A stretch of 64,000 nucleotides of DNA from Saccharopolyspora hirsuta (GCF_008630535.1 NZ_VWPH01000012.1:1-64000); one strand, 5' to 3'; numbered from the stretch's first letter, positions 52,176 through 63,190 are shown. Notes: a model not told the origin generated them from the letters alone. Program-made: numbers and translations.

Positions 52176-52832
52176 TCAGGAGTCGAGGAGCTCGCGCCAG
52201 GAGCGGACGCGGTCGGCGAGCACCGAGGTCGACATCCGGGCGCCGCTGCCGATGTGGAACGCGCGCACACCGGCCGCCCGCAGGTCCGGGACGTGCTCCT
52301 GGCGCAGACCGCCGCCGACGAGCAGCTCCACCCCGTCGACGTCCTGGACCGCGGCGAGTTCGCGCAGGTCGGCGAGGCCCTCGTCGACCCCGCCCGGGCC
52401 GCCCGCGGTCAGCACGGTGTCCGGCCCGAGCGACACGGCCTGGTTCCAGGCCATCCGGTGCTGCGCGGCGTGGTCCACGGCGCGGTGGAAGGTCCACGGG
52501 CACCCGGCCAGCTCGGCGACCACCGCACGGGTGGCGCCCACGTCGACCTGCCCGTGCGCGTCCAGGAACCCGAGCACGAACTCCCGCGCCCCGGCGTCCA
52601 GCAGCTCCCCGACCCGCCGCCGCAGCACGTCGACGTCGGCCGCGAACCCGGCCTCCTCCCGGACCATCACGCGCACCGGGAGATCGGTGGTGGCCAGCAC
52701 GCTGCGCACGGTCCCCAGCTCCGGCGTCAGGCCGTCGGACGCCAGGTCCCGGCAGAGCTCGACCCGGTCGGCCCCACCCGCCTGCGCGGCCTCGGCATCA
52801 GCGGCGTCCAGCGCGATGACTTCCAACAACAC
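52176..52832 (-). CDS. cutC: CutC-family protein
   Basis: 218 residues, TIM-barrel pattern: LEVIALDAADAEAAQAGGAD, RVELCRDLASDGLTPELGTV, VMVREEAGF, FVLGFLDAHGQVDV, WTFHRAVDHA, and the C-terminal FHIGSGAR. CutC was named for copper tolerance, but its biochemical role is unsettled. Its start is 33 nt from the groEL terminator. Confidence 0.92.
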   Translation of the reverse strand: MLLEVIALDAADAEAAQAGGADRVELCRDLASDGLTPELGTVRSVLATTDLPVRVMVREEAGFAADVDVLRRRVGELLDAGAREFVLGFLDAHGQVDVGATRAVVAELAGCPWTFHRAVDHAAQHRMAWNQAVSLGPDTVLTAGGPGGVDEGLADLRELAAVQDVDGVELLVGGGLRQEHVPDLRAAGVRAFHIGSGARMSTSVLADRVRSWRELLDS

Positions 52833-52864
52833 CCCGAAACCGTAAACCGCGGCCCCGGAAAAGC

Positions 52865-52901
52865 CCGAAGGGCCGCCCCCGCTCGGGGGACGGCCCTTCG
52901 G
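52865..52901 (-). terminator. groEL terminator
   Basis: Stem CGAAGGGCCG plus CCCCC pairing with GGGGG and CGGCCCTTCG with one bulged A and a 4-nt loop. Reading on the minus strand it is followed by GGGCTTTTCC, a short U-run. It lies 17 nt after the groEL stop. Confidence 0.85.
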
Positions 52902-52917
52902 CTGCCTGGGGCAGGAC

Positions 52918-54731
<1,814 letters not shown>

Positions 54732-54739
54732 TACCGTGT

Positions 54740-54766
54740 TTAGCACTCTCCCCTGTCGAGTGCAAG
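54740..54766. promoter_or_regulatory. CIRCE element 2 (HrcA operator)
   Basis: TTAGCACTC (54740-54748), 9 nt, GAGTGCAAG (54758-54766). The left half is the exact CIRCE consensus. It lies 8 nt beyond element 1, which spaces the two dyads 35 nt apart, a little over three helical turns. Confidence 0.9.
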
Positions 54767-54781
54767 CGACCGGGCGGCGGG

Positions 54782-56014
54782 TCAGTCGCCCGTGGGGACC
54801 GTCGTGGGCAGGTCGTTGCTGTTGTACGACGAGGTCGTGGTGCTGGTCCCGGGGGTGGTGCTGCCGGAGCTGCCCATGTTGGCCATCACGACGAACACCA
54901 CAACGATGAGCACCAGAGCGACGCCGACCAGCCCCGTCACGATCCACTTCGCCGAGCCGCCCGAGGTGGTCGCGAACGACGTGGAGCCCGCCGGCATCGG
55001 CGGGCGGAGCCGCACCGGGTCGTTGCCCGGCGGCGGCAGCGGGCGCGGCGGCTGCTGCTGGAACGGCGGCCGGTAGCCCTGCGCCGGGATCGGCTGGCTC
55101 GGCGGGTGCTGCACCGGCTGCGGACCGGACACCGGGCCCGGCGGCGGGGCGACCGGGCGCGGCTGCGGCGGGGCGTCCCCGGCGGCCTGCCCGAGCGCGA
55201 CGCGCGCGGCCGAGACGAGGTCCTGGCAGTTGCTGTAGCGCTGGTCGGCCTTCTTGGCCATGCCGCGGCGCAGCACCTCGTCGATGGTGCCCGGCAGCAC
55301 CACCAGGGAGGTCGCGGGCGGCGGCTCGGCGGCGAGGTGGCCCTGGATGACGTCCTGCACCTGGCCCTGGAACGGCGGGCGGCCGGTCAGGCAGGCGAAG
55401 AGCATGCAGGCCAGCGCGTACTGGTCGGTGCGGCCGTCCACCGGCTCGCCGCGCAGGTGCTCCGGCGCCGCGTAGGTCGGCGAACCGAGGAAGTCGCCGC
55501 TGGCCGTGCGGTGGCCGGTCGCGCCGCGCCGGGTCAGCCCGAAGTCGGCCAGGTAGACGTGCTCGTGGGCGGACTCGCGCGAGGTCACCAGCACGTTCGC
55601 CGGTTTCAGGTCGAGGTGCACCAGACCGCGCTCGTGCAGCATGTCCAGCGCCTCGGCGATCTGCGCCAGCAGCTCCAGGGTGCGCTTGGGCGAGATCGGC
55701 CCGTCCTTGATCAGGCTGGCCAGGTCGGAGCCGTCGACCAGCCGCATCGCGATGTAGAGCATGCCGTCGACCTCGCCGAAGTCGTACAGCGGCACGATGT
55801 TGGCGTGGTCGATGGCCGAGGTGTTGCGCGCTTCGTCGACGAACCGCTCGCGGAACTCGGCATCACCGGTGATGTGCTCGCCCATGACTTTCAGGGCGAC
55901 CTTGCGGCCGAGCCGGACATCGGTGGCGCGGTACATCACGCTCATGCCACCGCGACCGAGCACTCCGTCGATCTTGTAGTGGCCGAGGCGCTTCCCGGTG
56001 AGGTCTTCCGACAC
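54782..56014 (-). CDS. Membrane Ser/Thr protein kinase with HLD catalytic loop
   Basis: 410 residues. Kinase domain 12-265: glycine loop GRGGMSVMYRA, Lys in VALKVM, catalytic loop VHLDLKPANVLV, DFG in LADFGLTR and SPTYAAPE. The usual HRD arginine is Leu, so it is a non-RD kinase and may not need activation-loop phosphorylation. A Pro/Gln-rich linker, one membrane span (about 352-374) and a Ser/Thr-rich extracytoplasmic tail of ~30 residues follow, with no PASTA domains. Its 3' end adjoins the groEL CIRCE elements. Confidence 0.92.
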   Translation of the reverse strand: MSEDLTGKRLGHYKIDGVLGRGGMSVMYRATDVRLGRKVALKVMGEHITGDAEFRERFVDEARNTSAIDHANIVPLYDFGEVDGMLYIAMRLVDGSDLASLIKDGPISPKRTLELLAQIAEALDMLHERGLVHLDLKPANVLVTSRESAHEHVYLADFGLTRRGATGHRTASGDFLGSPTYAAPEHLRGEPVDGRTDQYALACMLFACLTGRPPFQGQVQDVIQGHLAAEPPPATSLVVLPGTIDEVLRRGMAKKADQRYSNCQDLVSAARVALGQAAGDAPPQPRPVAPPPGPVSGPQPVQHPPSQPIPAQGYRPPFQQQPPRPLPPPGNDPVRLRPPMPAGSTSFATTSGGSAKWIVTGLVGVALVLIVVVFVVMANMGSSGSTTPGTSTTTSSYNSNDLPTTVPTGD

Positions 56015-56142
56015 GATCAGCAGCCTAACCGGCCCAGATCACGCTCGTCTCACGGTTGGCCGAGCCGGTCGCGATCCGCCCGGTGAGGACCAGCACAACG
56101 GCCCGGCCCCGCGGGCGGGACCGGGCCGCGGATGAAGCTCGG

Positions 56143-56346
56143 TCAGACCTTGCGGACCCCGTCAGCCTGGGTGCGGCCGTCACGCCCCGCCTTCACCTCG
56201 AATTCCACCCGGTCCCCTTCGGAAAGGGTGCGGAAACCCGACATGTTGATGGCGGAGTAATGGACGAACACATCAGATCCACCGTCCGTAGCGATGAATC
56301 CGTAGCCCTTCTCCGAGTTGAACCATTTGACCGTGCCGACCGCCAC
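56143..56346 (-). CDS. Cold-shock domain protein
   Basis: 67 residues, a single cold-shock domain. RNP1 is in [14 protein letters not shown] and RNP2 in DVFVHYSAI. It binds single-stranded RNA or DNA and melts structure. GTG at 56346 has GAGGAGG 5 nt upstream; the frame continues upstream to 56403 without homology. It may correspond to M. tuberculosis cspB, which also lies near this conserved block. Confidence 0.93.
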   Translation of the reverse strand: MAVGTVKWFNSEKGYGFIATDGGSDVFVHYSAINMSGFRTLSEGDRVEFEVKAGRDGRTQADGVRKV

Positions 56347-56710
56347 GGCGTCCTCCTCATGAAAAGTGATGCACGGCGCGAGCGCCGCTGGAGCAACGGC
56401 CACACTACCCCCGAATTCGGGCCCCGTCGCGGGTTCGGCAATGCAACTTTCCCGTTAAACGCTGGGCCGAACGGGTGCCGTTTCCGGCCACCGTCCGTCA
56501 TCGCAGCGGAATGTTCCCCCAACGGCACCAATCCATTCCGCCCAGAGCGAAAGCCGCGTTGAGCGGCACCGGCGCGGACCGTCCGACCGGGCCGCGAGCG
56601 CGTTTAGCCGCCAAAAGAGATCGCGAAGCCGGATCCCGCTTTCCGCGTTGACTTTCGTCGTCACTCGAACAGCCGCTTGCGGCGAACGTCGGATCGCCCT
56701 TCGAGTTCGA
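56347..56710. other. Intergenic region with no visible gene
   Basis: 364 nt between the cold-shock gene and the AIM24-like gene, both on the minus strand. It would include the long leader typical of cold-shock genes, read on the minus strand. No strong hairpin, repeat family member or ORF with a ribosome site was found. Confidence 0.4.
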
Positions 56711-57394
56711 TCAGGACCGGGCGCCCAGCCCATTCGCCTGCAGCCAGGTGACGAGACCTCGCGGATTGCGAGTTTGGGTCAGGATCTGACCGGGACCGGC
56801 GAAATCGAAGACCAGGCCTTCACCGCTCTTGAGCGACTGCACCGCGCCCTGGCTCATCTGGCGCAAACGGCTCTGCACCGTGTCGGCATATGCCACCACG
56901 TGACCGGTGTCGATCGTCACGTACTCGCCGGGCTGGAGCGTCACCACGTCCAGCGCGCCGTAGCAGGAGACCACCAGCGGGCCCTGGCCGGTGGCGTGGG
57001 TCATGAAACCGCCCTCGCCGCCGAAGAGGTTCTTGAACCCGCCCCACTGCATCTCCAGCTGGACCGTGCTCGCCGAGGCGAGCCAGCAGCCCCTGGTGAC
57101 GCACCAGCCGACCCGGCCGTCCAGCTCCAGCACGTTGAGGTCGCCGGGCAGGTTCGGCGCCACGTCCACCCAGCCGCCCTGCTGCGGCGCGGTGTAGGTG
57201 GACACGAAGAACGACTCGCCCCCCAGCGCGGCGCGCGCCAGCGACTTCAGGAAACCGCCCTGGGCGCGGGCCTCCACGGTCACCCCGTAGCTGCTGGCCA
57301 GCATCGCACCGCTCTCGACCTGCACCGGCTCGCCCGGCGCCAGCATCAACCTGGCCACCCCGAACGACGGCGTGTGGCGGGTCCGAACCTGCAC
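56711..57394 (-). CDS. AIM24-family protein
   Basis: 227 residues, beta-rich and Gly-rich. The pattern PSFGVARLMLAPGEPVQVESGAMLAS, LGGESFF, and GFMTHATGQGPLVVSCYGAL fits the AIM24/TIGR00266 family, of unknown function. GTG at 57394 has AGGAGG 5 nt upstream. It is divergent from moeA. Confidence 0.88.
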   Translation of the reverse strand: MQVRTRHTPSFGVARLMLAPGEPVQVESGAMLASSYGVTVEARAQGGFLKSLARAALGGESFFVSTYTAPQQGGWVDVAPNLPGDLNVLELDGRVGWCVTRGCWLASASTVQLEMQWGGFKNLFGGEGGFMTHATGQGPLVVSCYGALDVVTLQPGEYVTIDTGHVVAYADTVQSRLRQMSQGAVQSLKSGEGLVFDFAGPGQILTQTRNPRGLVTWLQANGLGARS

Positions 57395-57544
57395 GAGCAC
57401 CTCCTGTCTCCGCACCGCTCGGCCCGACCAGCGGTTTCAGCGCGCGGCGGCCACCTGCGAGGTCGGCCCGGACGGTCTCGAACGAGTGTGCCACGGCGAG
57501 ATCCGGTGTCGATTCACACGCCGGTGGCGACAGCGGGGGTGCCG

Positions 57545-58789
57545 ATGGCCGATGATCGGGGCGTGTCGAACGGAACCGGAACACCTGACCTGACCGCGGT
57601 CGCCGATCACCAGGCGGCGGTCGCGGCACTGCTGCAGCCGACCCCGGTGCTGGTCGAGCCGCTGGCGGAGTGCCTGGGGCGCGCGCTGGCCGAGGACCTG
57701 GTCGCGCCGATCTCGCTGCCGCCGTTCGACAACTCGGCGATGGACGGCTACGCGGTGCGCTCGGTGGACCTGGTCGACGCCGGTCCCGACCAGCCGGTGA
57801 AGCTGCCGGTACTCGAGGACGTCCCGGCCGGTCGGGTGGACGTGCCGCCGCTGCAGCCCGGCACCGCGCACCGGATCATGACCGGCGCCCAGATGCCGCC
57901 GGGGGCCGACGCGGTGATCCCGGTGGAGCGCACCGACCGCGGCACCGACCACGTGCAGGCGTTCAGCTCGGTGCAGCCGGGGCAGCACGTGCGCCGCGCG
58001 GGCGAGGACGTCGCGGCGGGCGCGACGGTGCTCACCGCGGGCACGACGCTCGCCCCCTCGCAGCTCGGCGTGGCCGCAGCGGTCGGCGCGGCGCAGCTGC
58101 CGGTGCACCGCCCGGTGCGGGTGCTCGTGCTGTCCACCGGCTCGGAGCTGATCGAGCCCGGCACGCCGCTGCAGCCCGGTCAGATCTACGAGTCCAACGG
58201 CCTGATGCTGTCCGCCGCGGTGCGCGAGGCCGGTGGCGAGGCGACGCTGCTGCGCTTCGTGCCGGACGACGTCGACGCCTTCCACCGGGCGCTCGCCCCG
58301 CACCTGGAGAGCACCGACCTGCTGATCACCTCCGGCGGGGTGAGCGCGGGCGCGTACGAGGTGGTCAAGGACGCGCTCACCGGCAACGGCGTCGAGTTCA
58401 CCAAGGTCGCGATGCAGCCCGGCATGCCGCAGGGCTGCGGCCGCTACCGGGGCGGACCGGCCGTGGTGACGCTGCCCGGCAACCCGGTCAGCTCGATGGT
58501 GTCGTTCGAGGTCTTCGTGCGCCCCGCGCTGCGCGCCGCGGCCGGGCACCGGACCACGCAGCGGCCGGTGCGCCGGGCGGCGCTGGCCGAACCGCTCACC
58601 GCGCCCGCCGGCAAGCGGCAGTACCGGCGCGGCCGGTTCGACCCGGCCACCGGGACCGTGAGCCTGCAGGGCGCGCCCGGTTCGCACCTGCTCGCCGGGC
58701 TGGCGAAGGCGAACTGCCTGCTGGAGATCCCCGAGGACGTCACCGAACTCGCCGCCGGGTCCACAGTGGACGTGATGTTGCTGGATTGA
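57545..58789 (+). CDS. moeA: Molybdopterin molybdenumtransferase MoeA
   Basis: 414 residues. It inserts molybdate into adenylated molybdopterin, after the MogA step. Motifs are LPPFDNSAMDGYAV (about 55-68), AHRIMTGAQMPPGADAVIPVE, the MPT-binding LLITSGGVSAGAYEVVKD and TLPGNPVSSMVSFEVFVRP. ATG at 57545 has GGGGG 5 nt upstream; GTG at 57563 is possible. Placed near groEL and psd-pssA as in M. tuberculosis moeA2. Confidence 0.95.
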   Translation: MADDRGVSNGTGTPDLTAVADHQAAVAALLQPTPVLVEPLAECLGRALAEDLVAPISLPPFDNSAMDGYAVRSVDLVDAGPDQPVKLPVLEDVPAGRVDVPPLQPGTAHRIMTGAQMPPGADAVIPVERTDRGTDHVQAFSSVQPGQHVRRAGEDVAAGATVLTAGTTLAPSQLGVAAAVGAAQLPVHRPVRVLVLSTGSELIEPGTPLQPGQIYESNGLMLSAAVREAGGEATLLRFVPDDVDAFHRALAPHLESTDLLITSGGVSAGAYEVVKDALTGNGVEFTKVAMQPGMPQGCGRYRGGPAVVTLPGNPVSSMVSFEVFVRPALRAAAGHRTTQRPVRRAALAEPLTAPAGKRQYRRGRFDPATGTVSLQGAPGSHLLAGLAKANCLLEIPEDVTELAAGSTVDVMLLD

Positions 58790-58852
58790 CGGATCCCGCC
58801 CGGTCGCGAAGACTGCACCACCGTCCCCGTCCACCCCTCCGGAGTTCTGCAC

Positions 58853-60805
58853 GTGCGTGGCCCCTGGCGCGCCGCCCTGGCACTGGCGCTGCACATCGCC
58901 TTCTTCGTCGCGCCGATCGCGCTGGTCCTCGGCCTGCTCTCGATCGCCGCCGTCACCTTCCGCTACGACCAGACCAGCGGGCTCAAGGCCGCTGCCGCGG
59001 CGCTGGTCGTCGGCACCTTGTTCGCGGTCGGCCTGCGCGCCGTGCTGCGCTCGCGGGTGCGAGCCCGCGGGGTCCTGGTGGACCGAGCGGAGCAACCCCA
59101 GCTGTGGCGGATGGCCGAGTCCATCGCCGCCACCGCGGAGGCGCCGAAGCCCGACGAGATCCGCATCACCTCGGAGCCGGTGGTGGCGGTCCGCGAGGAC
59201 ACCGCGCTGCTCGGGCTGCGCACCCGGACCCGCTACCTGGAGCTCGGGCTGCCGCTGCTGGCAGCGCTCAACGTCGGCGAGCTGCGGGCCGCGATGGCCC
59301 GCGAGATCGGCCGCCTGACCGGCCGCAACAAGCTCACCGTGCTCGCCCACCGCACGTCGGCCAGCGTCGAGCGCACCGCGGCCGGGCTCACCGGCGGGCC
59401 GACCAAGTGGCTGTTCGCCGGGTACGCGCGGGCGTTCATGGCGGTCGCCGCCACCACCGCGCAGGACCTGGAGCAGGCCGCCGACGCGGTCGCCGTCCGG
59501 GAGGCGGGCACCCGCACCGCGGTGCTGGCCCTGCGCAAGTCGGTGGCCGTGGAGATCGGCTGGCGGGAGTACGCCGACGACTACCTGAGCATGGCCACCT
59601 CGATCGGCCACGCCCCGGACGTGCTGCTGGGCTTCCGCAACTTCATGGCCCACCCGGCGCGCAAGCCGCGGCTGGCCGAGCGCGCCAAGCAGACCATCGC
59701 CGAGGAGCCGGACGGCCGCACCCGCCGCCGCATCGACGCGATGAAGCGGATCAAGACCGGCGACCGCGAGCCCGACGAGCGCCCCGCGTTCGCGGTGCTG
59801 CGCAACCCGCGCAAGAGCGTGCCGGACCTGGAGGACCGGCTGATGGTCGACGGCCTCGGCCCCCGGTTGCCGTGGCCGGAGCTGGCGCAGCGGGCCGGTG
59901 CCGCGCACGTCGCCGAGCAGGCCGCGGTGCTGAGCGCCGCGGTCGAGCAGAGCGGGCTGCCGGTGCAGCCGTCCATCGCCGGGGTGCTGGCCGCCATCCA
60001 CCGCGGCCAGGGCCGCGACCTGATCAACCCGGTGCTCAACCCCGGCCTGAACCCGGAGCTCGTCGACCAGGCCGCCGAGGACACCCTGGTCGAGCTGCTC
60101 GGCTGCACCGTGGTGGACGCGCTGGTCTGCGCGCGCCGCGCGCACCACGAGCTGGACTGGGGCGGCCCGTCGCCGGTCCGGCTCGGCAACGGCCAACCGC
60201 TGGACGCCGACCGGCTGGTGCGCCCCGCGGTGGTCGACCCCCGGTTGATCCCCGGGCTGCACCGGGCGCTGGTCAACCTCGGGGTGCCGCTGAACCACGC
60301 GCGCCGCCCGGCGCCCGAGCCGGAGCCGGAGCTGGCCGGGATCGTCAGCCCGGTGCAGTGCGCGGGCAGCAGCTACGACCTGCTGGTCACCGACCGCGGC
60401 CTGGTGCTGCTGCCCAGCTCGGCGAGCACCACCAAGCGGCTGCTGGCGGGCACCCTGGCCCGGTTCCGCGAGGCGGAGCTGGAGCAGCTCGGCGAGCTGG
60501 CCGCGACGCCGGTCGGCGAGCTGCGCGAGCGGACCGGCGCGCAGTGGGTGGACAGCCGCGACGTGGCCAGCGCCCGGCTCGACCAGGACCGCACCGGCTG
60601 GTCGCTGTCGCTGGAGCTCTACCTCGACGAGTACGCGGTGTCCGAGCTGGACGACGGCCTGGTGCGCGGTGACGCCGACGGCGCGGCCGAGCTGGTGCTG
60701 CGCAGCAGCGCCGACGGCGTGGAGCACGGGGACCCGTACCGGGGGCTCGGGGAGCTGATGGGCGCCCGAATGAACGTCGAGGAGCCACTTGCCGCTATCG
60801 AGTGA
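58853..60805 (+). CDS. M48-peptidase-like membrane protein with degenerate zinc motif
   Basis: 650 residues. Two membrane spans lie at about 9-33 and 46-63. Residues 70-260 follow the M48/HtpX peptidase layout: R-A-V-L-R and EIRITSEPVVAV, then GELRAAMAREIGRLTGRNKL, and later DLEQAADAVAVREAG. The zinc motif HExxH is REIGR at 150-154: both His are Arg. The downstream EQAAD keeps the Glu that would be the third ligand. A C-terminal ~300 residues is of unknown fold. It should be proteolytically inactive. Start GTG 58853 with CCGGAG upstream. Confidence 0.82.
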   Translation: MRGPWRAALALALHIAFFVAPIALVLGLLSIAAVTFRYDQTSGLKAAAAALVVGTLFAVGLRAVLRSRVRARGVLVDRAEQPQLWRMAESIAATAEAPKPDEIRITSEPVVAVREDTALLGLRTRTRYLELGLPLLAALNVGELRAAMAREIGRLTGRNKLTVLAHRTSASVERTAAGLTGGPTKWLFAGYARAFMAVAATTAQDLEQAADAVAVREAGTRTAVLALRKSVAVEIGWREYADDYLSMATSIGHAPDVLLGFRNFMAHPARKPRLAERAKQTIAEEPDGRTRRRIDAMKRIKTGDREPDERPAFAVLRNPRKSVPDLEDRLMVDGLGPRLPWPELAQRAGAAHVAEQAAVLSAAVEQSGLPVQPSIAGVLAAIHRGQGRDLINPVLNPGLNPELVDQAAEDTLVELLGCTVVDALVCARRAHHELDWGGPSPVRLGNGQPLDADRLVRPAVVDPRLIPGLHRALVNLGVPLNHARRPAPEPEPELAGIVSPVQCAGSSYDLLVTDRGLVLLPSSASTTKRLLAGTLARFREAELEQLGELAATPVGELRERTGAQWVDSRDVASARLDQDRTGWSLSLELYLDEYAVSELDDGLVRGDADGAAELVLRSSADGVEHGDPYRGLGELMGARMNVEEPLAAIE

Positions 60806-61307
60806 GTTCAGGCGGCATCTTGATCACTCCGCGTCATGCAACGGCCCGGAATTGTCCTCCAAAAGCGGCTACGGACTTCGTGTGACCTCAATTACACTGA
60901 AACCCGCGTAACGAACAGTCGTCCAGGTGCATCTCACAGACGTCCGCGAAATCCACTACTGCTTGCCGGTGGAGCGGACACTTCGAGGGCCGTGCGCCGT
61001 CGGGGGGCGCACGGACCCGCACATCAGGGGCCGTTCGGCGGCTACGGGGAGCCGCCGAACGGTCCCTGCTTCTCGTTCTCACCCCGTCGGGTGACTCCCG
61101 AATCGCCTCAGCGGTACCATCTCAGCGCGCTGTATGCGCAGGTCAGCTAGGCTGTTCTTGATCAACTGCGCCCCCTGGCGTCGGTTGGCCCGGGGCGTCC
61201 GAGATGCTGTACCGACCACGGCACCGGCCACCGGCCCCGAACACCTGCGGGACCGGCGACCGCGCGGCCGCACCAAGGACCCGCCGACGCAGGGGCGTAG
61301 CACCTCG
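60806..61307. other. Intergenic region upstream of psd
   Basis: 502 nt without a supported gene. It contains the strong hairpin at 61026-61067 and moderately AT-rich DNA at 60870-60920, where a psd-pssA promoter or the end of the upstream transcript could lie. A frame from 61134 is open into psd but has no homology before 61308. Confidence 0.4.
61026..61067 (+). terminator. Strong hairpin between M48-like gene and psd
   Basis: 18-bp arms AGGGGCCGTTCGGCGGCT (61026-61043) and AGCCGCCGAACGGTCCCT (61050-61067), one G-T-type mismatch, loop of 6 nt, followed by GCTTCTCGTTCTC. Position 220 nt after the M48-like stop fits a terminator. Confidence 0.75.
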
Positions 61308-62024
61308 ATGAGCACCGCGAAAGAACCGAAGAAGAACCCGCTGGCCCACCTCGCCGGGCTGGCCCGCGACACCATCCCGCCGATGCACCCGGCCGGGCGT
61401 CCGTTCGTCCTCGGCGCCGCCGCCGCAACCCTCCTGCTGCGCCGCATCTGGCGCCCCGCCGGCGTGCTCGGCGGCGTGCTGACCGCCTGGTGCGCGTGGT
61501 TCTTCCGCGAACCGGCGCGCACCACGCCCGGCCGCGCAGGCCTCGCGGTGGCCCCCGCCGACGGCACGATCTCGCACGTCGAGCCCGCGGTGCCGCCCGC
61601 CGAGCTCGGTCTCGGCGACGAGCCGATGGTCCGGATCAGCGCGTTCCTGACCATCTTCGACGTGCACGTCCAGCGCATCCCGCTCGCCGGGCGGATCGAG
61701 ACCATCGCCTACCGGCCGGGCAAGTTCCTCTCCGCCGACCTGGACAAGGCCAGCGAGGACAACGAGCGCAACTCGATGGTCATCCGCGGCGCGGACGGCA
61801 CCCGGGTGGCCGTGGTGCAGATCGCCGGGCTGGTGGCCCGGCGCATCGTCTGCTCGGTGAACGAGGGCGACGAGGTGGCCGCGGGGAGCACCTACGGGCT
61901 GATCCGGTTCGGCTCCCGGGTGGACCTCTACGTGCCCGCCGACAGCCGGGTCCTGGTGGAGCCCGGCCAGCGCACCATCGGCGGCGAGACGGTGCTCGCC
62001 GAACTCCCCCAGGGCAACTCATGA
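61308..62024 (+). CDS. psd: Phosphatidylserine decarboxylase proenzyme
   Basis: 238 residues. It makes phosphatidylethanolamine at the membrane and self-cleaves to gain a pyruvoyl group. The FGS in LIRFGSRVDLY (about 200-204) is the cleavage site with the Ser that becomes pyruvoyl. ISAFLTIFDVHVQRIP and the PRxG-like KFLSADLDKASEDNERN block are typical of the short, PSD-A group. One membrane-facing hydrophobic stretch lies at about 32-65. ATG at 61308; its TGA overlaps the pssA ATG. Confidence 0.94.
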   Translation: MSTAKEPKKNPLAHLAGLARDTIPPMHPAGRPFVLGAAAATLLLRRIWRPAGVLGGVLTAWCAWFFREPARTTPGRAGLAVAPADGTISHVEPAVPPAELGLGDEPMVRISAFLTIFDVHVQRIPLAGRIETIAYRPGKFLSADLDKASEDNERNSMVIRGADGTRVAVVQIAGLVARRIVCSVNEGDEVAAGSTYGLIRFGSRVDLYVPADSRVLVEPGQRTIGGETVLAELPQGNS

Positions 62025-62950
62025 GCATGCGAACCACTCCCGGCGTCCGGCTGCTGCCCAACGCGATCACCGTGTTGGCGATGTGCGCCGGGCTGTCCGC
62101 GGTCCAGTTCGCGCTCAACGGCAACCTCAACGGCGCCATCGCGTCCATCGCGGTCGCGGCGGTGCTCGACGGCCTCGACGGGCGGATCGCCCGCCTGCTC
62201 GACGCCACCTCGAAGATGGGTGCCGAGCTGGATTCGCTGTCCGACGCGATGTCCTTCGGCGTCGCCCCGGCGCTGACGCTCTACGCCTGGCAGCTGCAGG
62301 ACAACCGGGTCGGCTGGGTGGCGGCGCTGGTCTTCGCGGTGTGCATGGTGCTGCGCCTGGCGCGGTTCAACACGCTGCTGGAGGACGCCGACCAGCCCCC
62401 GTACGCCAAGGAGTTCTTCGTCGGGGTGCCCGCCCCGGCGGCCGGGCTGCTCGCGCTGCTGCCGCTGATCCTCACCGCGCACTTCGACCACGCCGGGTGG
62501 TGGGCGGACCAGGGCGTGGTCATGGTCTGGATGGTGCTGATCGCCGCGCTCGCCGTCAGCCGGGTCCCCACGCTGTCGCTGAAGACCGTCAAGGTGCCGC
62601 CGAGGCTGGTCGCGCCGCTGCTGGTGCTGGTGGCGATGCTGGCGGCCGGGATCATCGTGTTCCCGCTGATCTCGCTGGCCATCGCGATGGTGGTCTACCT
62701 GCTGCACATCCCGTACGCGGTCTACCGGCACAACTGGCTGGCCAAGCACCCGGAGGCCTGGGAGGCGCCGCCGCGCGAGCGCCGCGCGATCCGCCGCCGC
62801 ACCCAGCGCATGGGCCTCCGCCCGCCCCTGCGCCGCAGCGTGGCGGGCGCGGCGCGCCGCGTGCGCCGCCGCTACAGCCACCCGAACGGCCCCCGCCGCA
62901 GCTGGCGCCGCCTGGAGCTCCGCCGCGACCGCAACGACACGAACCGCTGA
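62021..62950 (+). CDS. pssA: CDP-diacylglycerol-serine O-phosphatidyltransferase
   Basis: 309 residues with about eight membrane spans. The CDP-alcohol phosphotransferase motif is complete: DGLDGRIARLLDATSKMG followed by AELDSLSDAMSFG. It makes phosphatidylserine, the substrate of the preceding Psd. The ATGA overlap with psd (62021-62024) shows coupling. The last ~60 residues are strongly basic (Arg-rich) and extend past the usual end, probably facing the cytoplasm. Confidence 0.95.
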   Translation: MSMRTTPGVRLLPNAITVLAMCAGLSAVQFALNGNLNGAIASIAVAAVLDGLDGRIARLLDATSKMGAELDSLSDAMSFGVAPALTLYAWQLQDNRVGWVAALVFAVCMVLRLARFNTLLEDADQPPYAKEFFVGVPAPAAGLLALLPLILTAHFDHAGWWADQGVVMVWMVLIAALAVSRVPTLSLKTVKVPPRLVAPLLVLVAMLAAGIIVFPLISLAIAMVVYLLHIPYAVYRHNWLAKHPEAWEAPPRERRAIRRRTQRMGLRPPLRRSVAGAARRVRRRYSHPNGPRRSWRRLELRRDRNDTNR

Positions 62951-62965
62951 CCGCCCCGGGGTACC

Positions 62966-63009
62966 GCGATTTCAATGGAACTCGGACCTCCGATTTCCAT
63001 TGAAATCGC
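62966..63009. repeat. Palindromic repeat P1, copy 6
   Basis: GCGATTTCAATGGAACTC (62966-62983) pairs with GATTTCCATTGAAATCGC (62992-63009) with one mismatch; loop GGACCTCC. It begins 15 nt after the pssA stop, between co-directional genes. Confidence 0.9.
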
Positions 63010-63072
63010 GGAGAGTCCGCCACAACCCGGACGACCTGCCCCGGCGCGTCGGGCACCCGACACACCGGGGGA

Positions 63073-63134
63073 CCGCAGTTTCAATTGAAACTGCGGAACG
63101 ACGTGGGTGGGGATCACAGTTTCAATTGAAACTG
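63073..63134. repeat. Two GTTTCAATTGAAAC palindromes
   Basis: 63073-63096 is a perfect 24-bp palindrome: CCGCAGTTTCAA followed by its complement. 63117-63134 is a perfect 18-bp one (CAGTTTCAATTGAAACTG). They lie head to tail between P1 copy 6 and the AAA gene start, so the pssA-AAA gap holds three palindromes. Confidence 0.88.
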
Positions 63135-63190
63135 CGGGTCGGACGGCGGGAACTCGGGGTCCGCGGCGGGGGCGCGGTTAAGCTCGCGGC

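Noticed and set aside
61490..62950. Psd-PssA fusion protein
   Set aside because: The extended frame before pssA is not the psd frame; psd ends in a TGA overlapping the pssA ATG.
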